Below are positions 50,753 through 60,828 of a stretch of 64,000 bases of DNA, piece by piece (positions within the stretch are counted from its first letter, which is position 1; the number at the start of each line of letters is the position of its first letter). This stretch comes from Sphingomonas sp. G-3-2-10. GTDB taxonomy: Bacteria > Pseudomonadota > Alphaproteobacteria > Sphingomonadales > Sphingomonadaceae. The stretch lies in NCBI RefSeq assembly GCF_012927115.1, contig NZ_JABBFY010000001.1:496001-560000 (forward strand). The letters are read 5' to 3'. The position numbers and the translations under genes were made by a program. The notes under the pieces are model-generated. The model saw only the letters and a list, made by a program, of their open reading frames with translations. It was not told the DNA's origin and made no database searches.

Positions 50753-53584
50753 ATGCGAATCACGACTCGTTCACGGCTGCGCGTTTGCATGGCGCTGGCT
50801 GCGGCTTCGACGCTCGCGCTGGCGACGGCTGCGCAGGCGCAGGACGCGCCAGCCGAGGAAGAGGGCGAGGAAATCGTCGTCACCGGTTTCCGCGCATCGC
50901 TCGATGCCGCGCTCAACGTGAAGCGCGAATCGGTGTCGTCGGTCGACGCGATCGTCGCCGAGGACATCGCCAAATTCCCCGATCAGAACCTCGCCGAGTC
51001 GCTGCAGCGCATTCCGGGCATCTCGATCCAGCGTGACGCCGGCGAAGGCCGTGCGATCACCGTGCGCGGCCTTGGCGCGCAGTTCACCCGCGTTCGCCTG
51101 AACGGTCTCGAGACCGTCGCGACTTCGACCGACGGCGCGAGCGCCAACCGCGATCGTGCATTCGACTTCAACGTGTTCGCATCCGAGCTGTTCAGCTCGA
51201 TCGTGGTCCACAAGACCGCCGAAGCCTCGCTCGACGAAGGCTCGCTGGGCGCGGTGGTCGATCTGAACACCGGCAATCCGCTGGCCGGCAAGTCGGGCTT
51301 CACCCTCGTCGCGTCGGCGCAGGGCAGCTACAATGACCTGTCGAAGAACTGGGGCCCGCGCGTTGCCGGGCTGCTCTCGTGGAAGTCGCCGGACGGCAGC
51401 TTCGGCGTCGCGGTGTCGGCTGCGTGGCAGAAGACCGACAATCTCGAACTGGGCAACAACACCGTGCGCTGGGCGCAGGCGTCGTTCGACCAGGTCAATG
51501 GCGTGAACTGCTGGAGCACCCCGAATTCGGGCGGCACCTGGCTCGCGGTTCCGGCGTGCACCCAGGCGGCGCTCGCCTTCCACCCGCGTATCCCGCGCTA
51601 TGGCGAAGTGCGCCACGACCGCGAGCGTCTGGGCATCACCGGCAGCGTCCAGTGGTCGCCGAGCGACGCGACCAAGGTCTCGATCGACGCGCTCTATTCG
51701 CGCTTCAAGGAAACCCGCGAAGAGAAGTGGGGCGAAGTGCTGCTGCGCTCGAACGAGCGGTCGATCAACGTCGTCAACCCGGTCTATGACAGCCAGGGCA
51801 ACATGGTGTCGGCGACGCTGAACGACGCGTGGGTCCGCACCGAGCATTATTCGCGCCAGTCCGAGACCGAATTCTACCAGATCGGCGGCACCTGGGATCA
51901 GGATGTGGGCGAGGCATTCCGCTTCACCCTGGCTGGCGGCTATTCGAAGTCGACCGCCGACATCCCCGTCGAAACCACGATCATCTTCGACGATCGCGAC
52001 GCGCAGGGCTACAAGTTCGACTATACCAACAGCCGCAGCCCGCTGCTGCAGTTCGGCACCAGCGTCACCGATCCGGCGAACTTCCAGCTCGCCGAAATCC
52101 GCGATCGCCCGTCGACCGTCACCAACGAATTCACCACGGTGAACCTGCGCACCGAATGGGATGTCGCCGACGGCTTCACGGTCAAGGCGGGCGGCGTCTA
52201 TCGCCGGTTCGACTACAACACGATCGCGTTCCAGCGCGACACCGCGGTGTGCGGCAATGGCGGCGTCGATCGCATACTCGGCACGCTGACTTGCTCGCCC
52301 ACTTCGCTGTTCGGGCCGACCGCAGTCTATGGCTTCCCCGCCACGGCGGCGCTGTCCGAGCTGTTCACGCTGGGCAATGCGGGCCAGCCGGCTGGGAACA
52401 CCAATCAGTGGCTGGTGCCGAATATCGGCGCGGCCGCGGCCTTCACCAACCTGTACAACCGCCCGCTGGCGCTCGACGTGGGCAACAACCGTAGCGTCAC
52501 GGAGGAAGTTCGCGGCGGCTATCTGCAGTTCGATGCGAAGGGCGAACTGCTCGGCCTGCGCTACGCGCTGAACGCCGGCATCCGCTATGCCCGCACCGAT
52601 CAGGAATCGACGGGCATCAACGGCGCGGCGACCGTGACGTTCAAGCGCGACTATGAGGACTGGCTGCCCTCGTTCAACCTCGCGCTGTTTCCGACCGACA
52701 ACATCATCATCCGCGCGGCCGCCGCGGACGTGATGACCCGGCCGAGCCTGGGCAACCTGACGCCGGGCGGTTCGGCCGACGGCTTCAACTATCGCGTCAC
52801 CTTCGGCAATCCGAACCTCAATCCGTTCCGCGCCACGGCCTACGACCTTGCCGTGGAATGGTATTTCGCGCCGCAGTCGATCTTCTCGGTCGCGGTGTTC
52901 AAGAAGGATGTCGCCAGCTTCCCCGTGGCGAGCACCCAGACGGGCGTGACCTTCACTTCGACCGGCCTGCCGGCCTCGGTTCTGGCGGCGTCGTCGCCGG
53001 CGTTCCTGAACCCGGTTCAGCAGACCCAGCCGATCTGGACGGTCAATTCGACGGTGAACGGCACGGGCGCGTCGCTGGAGGGCATGGAAATCTCGCTGCA
53101 GGCTCCGTTCAAGTTCCTGCCGGGCTTCCTGGGCAACTTCGGCGGCATCGCCAACGCCACCTTCGTCGATTCGACCGCGAGCTATACGCAGAGCGGCCCG
53201 GCGACGGCGGTGAACGCGAACGGCTCGCTGACGCTGCCGAGCATCACCAGCAGCTCGACGCTGTTCGGCCTGTCGAAGCGCGCGTTCAACGGCACCATCT
53301 ACTATGAGGACAGCAAGTTCTCGGCGCGCGTCTCGGTCAGCTATCGCGGACCCTATGTCGATGCGCTGTCGGGCACCGGCAACCTCTATGAGGGCTATAA
53401 CGCGATCACCAATGTCGACGCGTCGATCCGGTACAAGCTCACGCCGCAGATCGAACTCTCGGTGGAAGGCACCAACCTGACCGACGCCTATCGCGATCGC
53501 TACACCGATTTCGGCGCCGACCGGAATTACGAGTACAACCATTTCGGCCGCACCATCCTGATCGGTGCGCGTTTCAAGATGTAA
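50753..53584 (+). CDS. TonB-dependent receptor, sphingomonad/xanthomonad carbohydrate-type
   Basis: A 943-residue receptor: signal peptide ending AQAQ, EEIVVTGFRASLDAALNVKR, then the plug motif DIAKFPDQNLAESLQRIPG, ITVRGLGAQFTRVRLNGLE and the C-terminal barrel ending in ILIGARFKM. The wording fits the TIGR01782 (Xanthomonas-Caulobacter) group, often for sugars. The operator-like site 86-100 bases upstream suggests substrate-dependent control. Hairpin follows. Confidence 0.95.
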   Translation: MRITTRSRLRVCMALAAASTLALATAAQAQDAPAEEEGEEIVVTGFRASLDAALNVKRESVSSVDAIVAEDIAKFPDQNLAESLQRIPGISIQRDAGEGRAITVRGLGAQFTRVRLNGLETVATSTDGASANRDRAFDFNVFASELFSSIVVHKTAEASLDEGSLGAVVDLNTGNPLAGKSGFTLVASAQGSYNDLSKNWGPRVAGLLSWKSPDGSFGVAVSAAWQKTDNLELGNNTVRWAQASFDQVNGVNCWSTPNSGGTWLAVPACTQAALAFHPRIPRYGEVRHDRERLGITGSVQWSPSDATKVSIDALYSRFKETREEKWGEVLLRSNERSINVVNPVYDSQGNMVSATLNDAWVRTEHYSRQSETEFYQIGGTWDQDVGEAFRFTLAGGYSKSTADIPVETTIIFDDRDAQGYKFDYTNSRSPLLQFGTSVTDPANFQLAEIRDRPSTVTNEFTTVNLRTEWDVADGFTVKAGGVYRRFDYNTIAFQRDTAVCGNGGVDRILGTLTCSPTSLFGPTAVYGFPATAALSELFTLGNAGQPAGNTNQWLVPNIGAAAAFTNLYNRPLALDVGNNRSVTEEVRGGYLQFDAKGELLGLRYALNAGIRYARTDQESTGINGAATVTFKRDYEDWLPSFNLALFPTDNIIIRAAAADVMTRPSLGNLTPGGSADGFNYRVTFGNPNLNPFRATAYDLAVEWYFAPQSIFSVAVFKKDVASFPVASTQTGVTFTSTGLPASVLAASSPAFLNPVQQTQPIWTVNSTVNGTGASLEGMEISLQAPFKFLPGFLGNFGGIANATFVDSTASYTQSGPATAVNANGSLTLPSITSSSTLFGLSKRAFNGTIYYEDSKFSARVSVSYRGPYVDALSGTGNLYEGYNAITNVDASIRYKLTPQIELSVEGTNLTDAYRDRYTDFGADRNYEYNHFGRTILIGARFKM

Positions 53585-53608
53585 CCTTCCCGAAGAGGGT
53601 CGCCTATG

Positions 53609-53644
53609 ATCGCCGCGTCCGGGAGTGCCCCCGGGCGCGGCGAT
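53609..53644 (+). terminator. Hairpin after TonB-dependent receptor
   Basis: 15-bp stem with one G:T pair: ATCGCCGCGTCCGGG with CCCGGGCGCGGCGAT, 6-base loop, then TGCGTTT. Likely terminator. Confidence 0.75.
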
Positions 53645-53694
53645 TGCGTTTCCGGGGCGGGGAACGCACAATCGCGACCTTATCGGAGGAACGG

Positions 53695-54582
53695 ATGCCG
53701 TTATTGCTGACGATGCTTGCCATGATGATGGCAGGGCAGGACGCGCCGCCGCCGGCTGCCGCGCCGGCACCAACATCGACGTCACGGCCCCGACCCAAAG
53801 GGATGCCGCAGACCTGGGTCACCAATGATGATTATCCGCTGCTCGCCATGCTGGTTCAGGCGGAGGGATGGCCGAGCTTCCGGATAAGCGTCGGCGCGGA
53901 TGGCGCGGTCACCGCATGCAACATCACGACTTCCAGCGGATGGTCGCTGCTCGATACCCGCGCTTGTGAATTGATGCGCGAGCGCGCCGAATTCGAGCCG
54001 GCCCGGGACGCCGCGGGGCGGGCGATCGCATCGAGCTGGCCCAGCCGCTTTCGCTGGATGCTGGATATGGAAGCACAGGCGCCTGCCTCCTGGACCCGGC
54101 TGAACCGGTTTACCTTCGATCCTTCGAACACGCTCGTCGGCTGCGCCGTGCAAAGCGCCGGACCGGTGCCCGGCTATACCAATCCGTGCGGGTGGCTGCA
54201 GCGTGTGCGTACAGTCGATCGAACGCAGCTTCTCGGAGAGAATCACGGCGGTGCGGTGATCGAAGTTCGCGAATCTCATGTCGTGGATGGTGCCGAGGCG
54301 TCGGCTATTCCTGCTGGTGTCGAGGTGCTGGCGCTCATCCGCTTGCGCTACACCATCGGCAAGGACGGCACGGTTTCCGGCTGTACGCTGGTCGAGGCGC
54401 GCGGGCTGGGGCAGGCGGGCGATCCGCCCCGGGCCTGTCCAAGCCGGCTGCGCTACTTTGCACCGGCGGACGGAAAGTCGCATCGGGTGACGTCGATGCG
54501 CGCTGTTCTGCGCCTGCGTCTTCAGCCTCAACAGCCCGTCAAACAGCCGTTCCGGGCAGGTCCCGGCGAAACGATCACCTGA
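53695..54582 (+). CDS. TonB C-terminal-domain protein with two TonB-like modules
   Basis: A 295-residue protein: short signal/anchor MPLLLTMLAMMMAG, Pro-rich stretch (PPPAAAPAPTSTSRPRPKG), one TonB_C-like fold (PSFRISVGADGAVTACNITTSSG) and a second related one (LIRLRYTIGKDGTVSGCTLVE). The start follows GGAGGA. Domain order suggests an energy transducer-related protein. Next to a TonB-dependent receptor it may support it, but lacks a long membrane anchor. Confidence 0.7.
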   Translation: MPLLLTMLAMMMAGQDAPPPAAAPAPTSTSRPRPKGMPQTWVTNDDYPLLAMLVQAEGWPSFRISVGADGAVTACNITTSSGWSLLDTRACELMRERAEFEPARDAAGRAIASSWPSRFRWMLDMEAQAPASWTRLNRFTFDPSNTLVGCAVQSAGPVPGYTNPCGWLQRVRTVDRTQLLGENHGGAVIEVRESHVVDGAEASAIPAGVEVLALIRLRYTIGKDGTVSGCTLVEARGLGQAGDPPRACPSRLRYFAPADGKSHRVTSMRAVLRLRLQPQQPVKQPFRAGPGETIT

Positions 54583-54703
54583 GCCCTATTTCCGGAGCCT
54601 GCATCGGAAACCGGGACAGCAACGGTTCATTTCGGATTGGCGAATTGGGTCCGAGGCACTATGTCCGCACCTCAACTGCGTCTCGCGTCGCAGTAAACAG
54701 GGA

Positions 54704-54976
54704 TTGAGTTTGGAACTGCTGCTTCTCCTTACCGCGTTCTTCGCCAGCCTGACCGGTTCGTCCGGCGATCGGGCTGACGTTGCGCGTCAGGTTCAGGGCG
54801 TGGCGGTGGTCCGTTCGGCGCAGGGCGTGCAGGCTGCGGTCCAGCCGGCGCGGCGCGCGATCCCCGCATCGGTGATGCCCGCCATCGCGGCGCGGCCGGA
54901 GCGCTCGGCATGGCCGCGCCTCGCCGCCGCCCCGCTGCGCAGCATCGCACAGGTCTTCGAGCGCCGTCTCGAATGA
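54704..54976 (+). CDS. 90-residue exported Arg/Ala-rich peptide upstream of secA
   Basis: N-terminal LELLLLLTAFFASLTGS is a signal-like helix; the rest is Arg/Ala/Pro-rich (VQPARRAIPASVMPAIAARP, PRLAAAPLRSIAQVFERRLE). TTG start with AGGGA. It ends 123 bases before secA. Short secreted ORF plus hairpins before secA recalls E. coli SecM, though the known arrest motif is not seen. No function known. Confidence 0.5.
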   Translation: MSLELLLLLTAFFASLTGSSGDRADVARQVQGVAVVRSAQGVQAAVQPARRAIPASVMPAIAARPERSAWPRLAAAPLRSIAQVFERRLE

Positions 54977-54980
54977 GTCC

Positions 54981-55060
54981 GGCCCGCCGTTCGCGCGGGC
55001 CGTTTCCATTTCATGTGCCGCCATCCGGCACTTCTGCGCGCGTAAGCCGTTCAGCGGCGC
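54981..55060 (+). promoter_or_regulatory. Tandem hairpins in the secA leader
   Basis: GGCCCGC / GCGGGCC (54981-55001) followed by GTTTCC; GTGCCG / CGGCAC (about 55015-55031); GCGCGC / GCGCGC (about 55036-55062). The first resembles a terminator/attenuator. Together they could form alternative folds around the secA ribosome site. Confidence 0.5.
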
Positions 55061-55099
55061 GCACGCATCGATCCATCTCAAGATACGACAGGAATTCCA

Positions 55100-57844
55100 A
55101 TGCTCGGCGGTCTGGCCAAGACTCTCTTCGGCTCCTCGAACGAACGCTATGTGAAGTCGCTTCACAGCATCGTTGCCAAGATCAATGCATTCGAACCCAC
55201 CATCTCTGCGATGAGCGACGAGGAGCTGGCGGCGCAGACCGTCAAGTTCCGCGAGCGTCTCGCCAATGACGAGAAGCTCGACAACATCCTTCCCGAAGCC
55301 TTCGCCACCGTGCGCGAAGCGGCGGTGCGCGTGCTCGGGATGCGGCACTTCGACGTGCAGATGATCGGCGGTATCGTGCTCCATCGCGGCGAAATCGCCG
55401 AAATGCGCACGGGCGAGGGCAAGACGCTGGTGGCGACGCTGGCGACCTATCTCAACGCGCTGCCGGGCACCGGCGTGCACGTCGTGACGGTGAACGATTA
55501 TCTCGCCCGCCGCGACGCGGAGTGGATGGGGCAGGTCTATCGCTTCCTCGGCCTGACCGTGGGCGTGATCGTGCCCAACCTGTCCGACCATGAGCGCCGC
55601 GAAGCCTATGCCTCGGACATCACCTACGGCACGAACAACGAGTTCGGCTTCGACTATCTGCGCGACAATATGAAATATGACCGCGCGTCGATGACCCAGC
55701 GCGCGTTCAATTTCGCGATCGTCGACGAAGTCGACTCGATCCTGATCGACGAGGCCCGCACCCCGCTGATCATCTCCGGCCCGACCGACGACCGCAGCGA
55801 GCTCTATATGAGCGTCGACGCGATCGTGAAGCAGTTCGTCCCCGAGGATTACGAGAAGGACGAGAAGCAGCGCTCGATCATCCTGACCGAGAGCGGCACC
55901 GAGCGGGCCGAGCGGATGCTCGAGGATGCCGGCGTGCTGGTGGGTGCGAACCTGTACGATTACGAGAACACCCAGGTGGTCCACCACCTGAACCAGTCGC
56001 TGCGCGCCAACATGATGTTCAAGCGGGACACCGATTACATCGTGAAGGACGGCAAGGTCGTCATCATCGACGAGTTCACCGGCCGCATGATGGACGGGCG
56101 GCGCTGGTCGGACGGCCTGCACCAGGCGGTGGAAGCCAAGGAAGGCGTGGATATCGAGCCGGAGAACCAGACGCTCGCCTCGATCACCTTCCAGAACTAT
56201 TTCCGCATGTACCCCAAGCTGGGCGGCATGACCGGCACGGCAGCGACCGAGGCCCCGGAATTCTTCGACATCTACAAGATGAACGTCGTCACCATCCCGA
56301 CCAACCTGTCGGTGAAGCGCATCGACGAGGAAGACGAGTTCTACAAGGACACCAAGGACAAGTTCGCCGCGATCGCGAAGAAGATCCGGGAGCATCAGGC
56401 CAAGGGCCAGCCGGTGCTGGTCGGCACGGTCTCGATCGAAAAGTCCGAGCTGCTTTCCGAATTCCTCAACAAGGAAAAGGTGAAGCACGAGGTGCTCAAC
56501 GCCCGCTTCCACGAGAGCGAGGCGCACATCGTCGCGCAGGCGGGCCGCCTGGGCGTGGTCACCGTTTCGACCAACATGGCGGGCCGCGGCACCGACATTC
56601 AGCTGGGCGGCAACTGGGAGTTCCGCGTCGAGGACGAACTGAAGGACATGCCCGAGGGGCCGGAGCGTGACGCCGCGATCGCGCGGATCAAGGCCGAGGT
56701 CGCCGAGGAAAAGGAAAAGGTGAAGGCCGCGGGCGGCCTGTTCGTGCTCGGCACCGAGCGTCACGAGAGCCGCCGCATCGACAACCAGCTGCGCGGCCGT
56801 TCGGGCCGTCAGGGCGATCCGGGCCTGTCGCGCTTCTATCTGTCGCTCGACGACGATCTGCTGCGCATCTTCGGTTCGAATACCCTGTTCGCTCGCATGA
56901 TGCGTTCGAACATCGAGGACGGCGAAGCGATCGGCAGCAAGTGGCTGACCAAGGCGATCGAGACCGCGCAGAAGAAGGTCGAGGCGCGCAACTACGACAT
57001 CCGCAAGCAGGTCGTCGAATATGACGACGTGATGAACGATCAGCGCAAGGTGATCTACGAGCAGCGCTCGGACATCATGGACGCGGACGCCGTGGGCGAC
57101 GTCGTGATCGACATGCGCGCCGAGACGGTGAACGAGATCGTCGGCACCGCCTGCCCGCCGGACACCTATCCGGAACAGTGGGACGTCGAGGCGCTCAAGC
57201 TGCGCGTGCTCGAGACGCTCAATGTCGACGCGCCGATCGACGAGTGGATCAAGCACGAGGAAGCGATCGAGCCCGAGACGCTGGAGGAGCGGATTCGCGA
57301 AGCGGCCGACAAGGTCGTCAACGACAAGGCCGCCGATCTGGAACCGGAAACCTGGACCAGCATCGAAAAGTCGATCCTGCTCCAGAATCTCGACCATCAC
57401 TGGAAGGAGCATCTCGCGCTGCTCGACGCGATCAAGCAGGTGATCCATCTGCGCGCCTATGCGCAGAAGACGCCGCTGAACGAGTATAAGCAGGAAGCGT
57501 TCGCGATGTTCGAGCGTATGCTGAGCAGCATCCGCGAGGACGTGACGCGCACGCTGGCCTATGCCCAGTTCCGCTACGAAGCGCCGCCGGCGCTGCCCGA
57601 GCTGCCGGACTTCCTGACGACGCATATCGATCCGCTGACCGGCGACGACAATACGATGGACTGGGACGCGGGAGCGTCCGGCCTGATCACCACGCGCATT
57701 CCGCAATTCGGCCTGGCACAGCCCGAGGGCGAGCTTGCCGGCATGGATCCGGCCCAGTGGGAAGGTCAGGTCAGCCGCAACGCGCCGTGCCCGTGCGGCT
57801 CGGGACGCAAGTACAAGCATTGCCACGGGGCGCTGACCGCGTAA
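55100..57844 (+). CDS. secA: Protein translocase ATPase SecA
   Basis: A 914-residue motor that drives preproteins through Sec[11 protein letters not shown] (residues 102-109) is Walker [16 protein letters not shown]alker B region, [15 protein letters not shown] motif V/VI, and the C-terminal [14 protein letters not shown] zinc site binds SecB. ATG 55100 with AGGAA. Terminator follows. Confidence 0.98.
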   Translation: MLGGLAKTLFGSSNERYVKSLHSIVAKINAFEPTISAMSDEELAAQTVKFRERLANDEKLDNILPEAFATVREAAVRVLGMRHFDVQMIGGIVLHRGEIAEMRTGEGKTLVATLATYLNALPGTGVHVVTVNDYLARRDAEWMGQVYRFLGLTVGVIVPNLSDHERREAYASDITYGTNNEFGFDYLRDNMKYDRASMTQRAFNFAIVDEVDSILIDEARTPLIISGPTDDRSELYMSVDAIVKQFVPEDYEKDEKQRSIILTESGTERAERMLEDAGVLVGANLYDYENTQVVHHLNQSLRANMMFKRDTDYIVKDGKVVIIDEFTGRMMDGRRWSDGLHQAVEAKEGVDIEPENQTLASITFQNYFRMYPKLGGMTGTAATEAPEFFDIYKMNVVTIPTNLSVKRIDEEDEFYKDTKDKFAAIAKKIREHQAKGQPVLVGTVSIEKSELLSEFLNKEKVKHEVLNARFHESEAHIVAQAGRLGVVTVSTNMAGRGTDIQLGGNWEFRVEDELKDMPEGPERDAAIARIKAEVAEEKEKVKAAGGLFVLGTERHESRRIDNQLRGRSGRQGDPGLSRFYLSLDDDLLRIFGSNTLFARMMRSNIEDGEAIGSKWLTKAIETAQKKVEARNYDIRKQVVEYDDVMNDQRKVIYEQRSDIMDADAVGDVVIDMRAETVNEIVGTACPPDTYPEQWDVEALKLRVLETLNVDAPIDEWIKHEEAIEPETLEERIREAADKVVNDKAADLEPETWTSIEKSILLQNLDHHWKEHLALLDAIKQVIHLRAYAQKTPLNEYKQEAFAMFERMLSSIREDVTRTLAYAQFRYEAPPALPELPDFLTTHIDPLTGDDNTMDWDAGASGLITTRIPQFGLAQPEGELAGMDPAQWEGQVSRNAPCPCGSGRKYKHCHGALTA

Positions 57845-57862
57845 GCCGGGCGTTCGGGACAA

Positions 57863-57896
57863 GAAAAAGGGGAGGGTACGAACCCTCCCCTTTTTT
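57863..57896 (+). terminator. Rho-independent terminator of secA
   Basis: AAAAAGGGGAGGGT pairs with ACCCTCCCCTTTTT around an ACGA loop; ends in six T. Likely bidirectional, also serving the convergent lipoprotein gene. Confidence 0.93.
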
Positions 57897-57916
57897 GTTT
57901 CGGCGATCCGCCGCGA

Positions 57917-58507
57917 TCAGTTGCGCGGCTTGGGCAGCTCGATGGAAGGGCCGAGGCGATCGACCACTTCGCGCGCGTCGAAGGCGCGGACATTGCCCGC
58001 CGGCTTCGGACCGCGGCCGGTGACGATCTCTGCGGTGGCTTCGTACTGATTGATCGTCCGCACGTCGAAATCGCGCATGAAGGGATCGTCGTAGAACGGA
58101 TTCCAGCTGCGCCAGCCATAGCTGGGGCGATACCAGCGCCATGACGGGCGCCAATAGCCCCAAGGGCCGCCGCCGGCGCCCCAGCTGCGATCGACGGTCG
58201 TGGTCGTGCGAGTCTCGGTATCGCGGCTGACCAGCACGAAATGGTCGAAGCCCTTTTGCAGCGTCAGTTCCGCCGAACGATAGAGCAGGTAGCGCTCGAC
58301 CGTTTCGCGCGAGGTGAGGCTGTTTCCCGCGAAATTGACCTGGAAACGGTCATTCTCGATCTGCTGATCCGAATAGCCGGTGCGGTCGCTCGCCGTGTTT
58401 GCCGCGCGGTATGGCGTGGGATAGGCGCAGGCGGTAACCGCCACGCTTGCCGCCAGCACCAGGCCAAGAGCCCTAAGGCGTGGATGTCTAAAGATTTTCC
58501 CGGACAT
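57917..58507 (-). CDS. Outer-membrane-type lipoprotein
   Basis: 196 residues. Lipobox SVAVTAC (Cys27) after a signal peptide. The mature part has GYSDQQIENDRFQVNFAGNSLTS, RYLLYRSAELTLQKGFDHFVLVSRD and an aromatic Trp/Tyr-rich stretch (GYWRPSWRWYRPSYGWRSW). This matches the CC0125/CC1285-type lipoproteins of alphaproteobacteria. Envelope role unknown. Start 58507 gives the signal. Confidence 0.85.
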   Translation of the reverse strand: MSGKIFRHPRLRALGLVLAASVAVTACAYPTPYRAANTASDRTGYSDQQIENDRFQVNFAGNSLTSRETVERYLLYRSAELTLQKGFDHFVLVSRDTETRTTTTVDRSWGAGGGPWGYWRPSWRWYRPSYGWRSWNPFYDDPFMRDFDVRTINQYEATAEIVTGRGPKPAGNVRAFDAREVVDRLGPSIELPKPRN

Positions 58508-58616
58508 TACTTCTCTCCGTTCTCTGGCGATCCGAACGCGCCGCCGGGACAATGTATCCGGCGATATCGACGGCGAACCGTTGCACATCCGCGATTGACC
58601 GGGCCTGAACGGATGT

Positions 58617-59135
58617 TCAGGCGAGCCGCTCGGGCACTTCCATCGCTTCGGCCGCCAGGACCGAATCCGGCGCCATCGCTTCCCACGGGAAGACGAACCA
58701 GTCCTTGTCCACCCTGCGATCGATCGCGCGGAACCAGTAATCGACGGTCTGCGACGAATTGAGGTTGTTGAGCAGCACGGCGAAGCGGATCTGGCTGAGG
58801 TCGGCGCCTTCGGCCGTCAGCGCGTCGCGGATCTCGCCGATCGTCTTGCCGCTGTCGTTGATGTCCTCGACGAACAGCAAATGATCGCCGTCGCGGGTGC
58901 GCTGCGCCAGCACGGTCACCAGTTCCTGCCCGAACGGCGCGATTTTCGCGCTGTGATCGATCGAAACGAGCTGAAGGCCCATGCGGTGCGACAGATAGAC
59001 CGCCGGGGTCAGCCCGCCGCGCCCGACGCCGACCAGCAGCGAGGGCCGCCAGCCTTCCGCATCCATCGCGTCCGCGACGGCCTGAACGCCTTCGACCATT
59101 TCGGCATGGGTAAAGGGCGTGAAGACGATTTCCAT
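58617..59135 (-). CDS. Purine-type phosphoribosyltransferase
   Basis: 172 residues. The PRPP motif LLFVEDINDSGKTIGEI is clear, with a hood region LLVGVGRGGLTPAVYLSHRMG. Members convert guanine, xanthine or hypoxanthine to nucleotides. Start 59135 lies right after the deaminase stop (TGACATG), implying coupling. With the deaminase it makes an adenine to hypoxanthine to IMP salvage route. Confidence 0.87.
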   Translation of the reverse strand: MEIVFTPFTHAEMVEGVQAVADAMDAEGWRPSLLVGVGRGGLTPAVYLSHRMGLQLVSIDHSAKIAPFGQELVTVLAQRTRDGDHLLFVEDINDSGKTIGEIRDALTAEGADLSQIRFAVLLNNLNSSQTVDYWFRAIDRRVDKDWFVFPWEAMAPDSVLAAEAMEVPERLA

Positions 59136-59136
59136 G

Positions 59137-60150
59137 TCAGTTCGCCGCTGCATAGGCGTCGAGCCGGGCGAGGTGCGCCGCCACGGCATCGTCGGGGAGG
59201 AAGGAGCCGAGGAAGCTGTTGCGCGCCAGCGTGACCAGATCGTCGCGATCGAGCCCGCGCCCGCCTGCCACGGCACGATAATTGTCGCCGATATAGCCGC
59301 CGAAATAGGACGGATCGTCCGAATTGATCGTCGCGCGCAGGCCGAGCTTCAGCATCCGGTCGATCGGATGGACGTCGATCGACGCGACGTTGCACAATTT
59401 GACGTTGGAAAGCGGGCAGACGGTCAGCGTCATCGCCTCTCGCGCCAGCCGGGCGACGAGAGCAGGGTCCTCCAGCGAGCGGTTGCCATGATCGAGCCGG
59501 TCGATCCGGAGCAGATTCAGCGCCTCATGGACATATTCGGGCGGCCCTTCCTCGCCGGCATGGGCGACGCGCTTCAGGCCCATCGCGGCGGCTGCGGCGA
59601 AGACGCGCTCGAATTTGGACGGCGGATGGCCGACTTCGGAGGAATCGAGCCCAACGCCTTCGATCTGGTCGATCCAGGGCTGGGCCTGTTCCAGCGTGCG
59701 GAACGCGTCGGCTTCGTCGAGATGGCGCAAAAAGCAGAGAATCAGCTTCGAGGTGAGGCCATGCTTCGCTTCGGCCGCCGCCATGCCCGCGAGCAGGCCA
59801 TTGGCGACGACGCCGAAGGGAATGCCGCGCGCGGTGTGGGTCTGGGGATCGAAGAAGATCTCGGCATGGACCACGCCGTCCGCCGCCGCGCGATCGAAAT
59901 AGGCGAGGGCGAGGTCGCGGAAATCCTCTTCGGTGCGCAGCACGTTCGCGCCAGCATAATAGATGTCGAGAAAGTCCTGCAGATTCGAGAATTCATACGC
60001 GGCGCGCACTTCCTCGACCGATTTGAACGGGATTTCCACGCCGTTGCGCTGCGCGAACTCGAACATCTGCTCGGGCTCGAGGCTGCCTTCGATATGGAGG
60101 TGAAGCTCGGCCTTGGGCAGGCCGGCGATGAAGGCGTCGAGGTCGCTCAT
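59137..60150 (-). CDS. Adenine deaminase of the adenosine-deaminase family
   Basis: 337 residues. HLHIEGSLEPEQMFEFAQRN (HxH zinc), GLDSSEVGHPPSKFERVF, VAHAGEEG, RIDHG-like RLDHGNRSLED and NSDDPSYFGGYIGDN are the motifs. The GLDSSEVGHPP and YFGGYIGDN wording is that of adenine deaminases (EC 3.5.4.2) rather than adenosine deaminase, as I recall. Feeds hypoxanthine to the coupled phosphoribosyltransferase. Confidence 0.87.
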   Translation of the reverse strand: MSDLDAFIAGLPKAELHLHIEGSLEPEQMFEFAQRNGVEIPFKSVEEVRAAYEFSNLQDFLDIYYAGANVLRTEEDFRDLALAYFDRAAADGVVHAEIFFDPQTHTARGIPFGVVANGLLAGMAAAEAKHGLTSKLILCFLRHLDEADAFRTLEQAQPWIDQIEGVGLDSSEVGHPPSKFERVFAAAAAMGLKRVAHAGEEGPPEYVHEALNLLRIDRLDHGNRSLEDPALVARLAREAMTLTVCPLSNVKLCNVASIDVHPIDRMLKLGLRATINSDDPSYFGGYIGDNYRAVAGGRGLDRDDLVTLARNSFLGSFLPDDAVAAHLARLDAYAAAN

Positions 60151-60204
60151 GGGAGGCGAACATCGCAGGGGGCGGGGAAGCGCGCAAGCGGTGTATCGGG
60201 CCTC

Positions 60205-60828
60205 TCAATACAGGTTCTTGCGTGCATCCCGGCCCAGCGCGAAGTCGATCAGCTTCGCGGGGATTGGAAGGCCGGCCTGATCCTTCGCGATCTGGCCCAG
60301 CGTCGGAAAACCCCCGCGCGGAACATGCTTCTCCGGATTCCACAGGTCCGAACGGCGCAACGCCTTGGAACAGTGGAAATAGACTTCGCGGGTCTCGACC
60401 ACGATCACCGAGCGGGGCGGTTTCCCGTCATGGACGAAGCGCGTCATCAATCCGGCGTCGACGGTGATCGCGGCGATGCCGTTGATCCGCATCATGTCCT
60501 GCACGCCGGGCAGGAAGAACAGCATCCCGACGGCCGGATTGTGGATGAAGTTGACCAGCGTATCGAGCCGGTTGTTCCCGGGGCGATCCGGGAAGGCGAT
60601 GTGAGTATCGTCGAGGACATGGACGAAGCCGGGCTCGCCGCCGCGCGGGGATACGTCGCCCAGTTCGCCGGAACGCGCAGATCCGATGCAGAAAAAGGGC
60701 GAAAGTTCGAGATAACGTCGGCTGTGCTTGTCGAGATGCGGGAAGCTCTTGTCGCGCACCGGCTTGCTCGGCTCGGCATAGATTTCGCGAAGCCCGGCTT
60801 CGGTCTCGATCCGCTGGAATTCGAGCAT
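60205..60828 (-). CDS. PPOX-class FMN-dependent flavoprotein (MSMEG_1061-like)
   Basis: 207 residues: FFCIGSARSGELGDVSPRGGEPGFVHVLDD, PDRPGNNRLDTLVNFIHNPAVGMLFFLPG and CSKALRRSDLWNPE are typical of pyridoxamine-phosphate-oxidase-fold proteins of this subgroup. FMN or F420 use is possible. Start 60828 (MLEF) has AAGGA upstream. Substrate unknown. Confidence 0.88.
   Translation of the reverse strand: MLEFQRIETEAGLREIYAEPSKPVRDKSFPHLDKHSRRYLELSPFFCIGSARSGELGDVSPRGGEPGFVHVLDDTHIAFPDRPGNNRLDTLVNFIHNPAVGMLFFLPGVQDMMRINGIAAITVDAGLMTRFVHDGKPPRSVIVVETREVYFHCSKALRRSDLWNPEKHVPRGGFPTLGQIAKDQAGLPIPAKLIDFALGRDARKNLY

Noticed and set aside
50771..53785. 1004-residue minus-strand frame opposite the second TonB-dependent receptor
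   Set aside because: Same antisense-shadow composition; the plus strand has signal peptide, plug and barrel motifs.
54659..57862. 1067-residue minus-strand frame opposite secA
   Set aside because: His/Val/Leu/Asp-rich shadow of secA; crosses the secA start region and its terminator.
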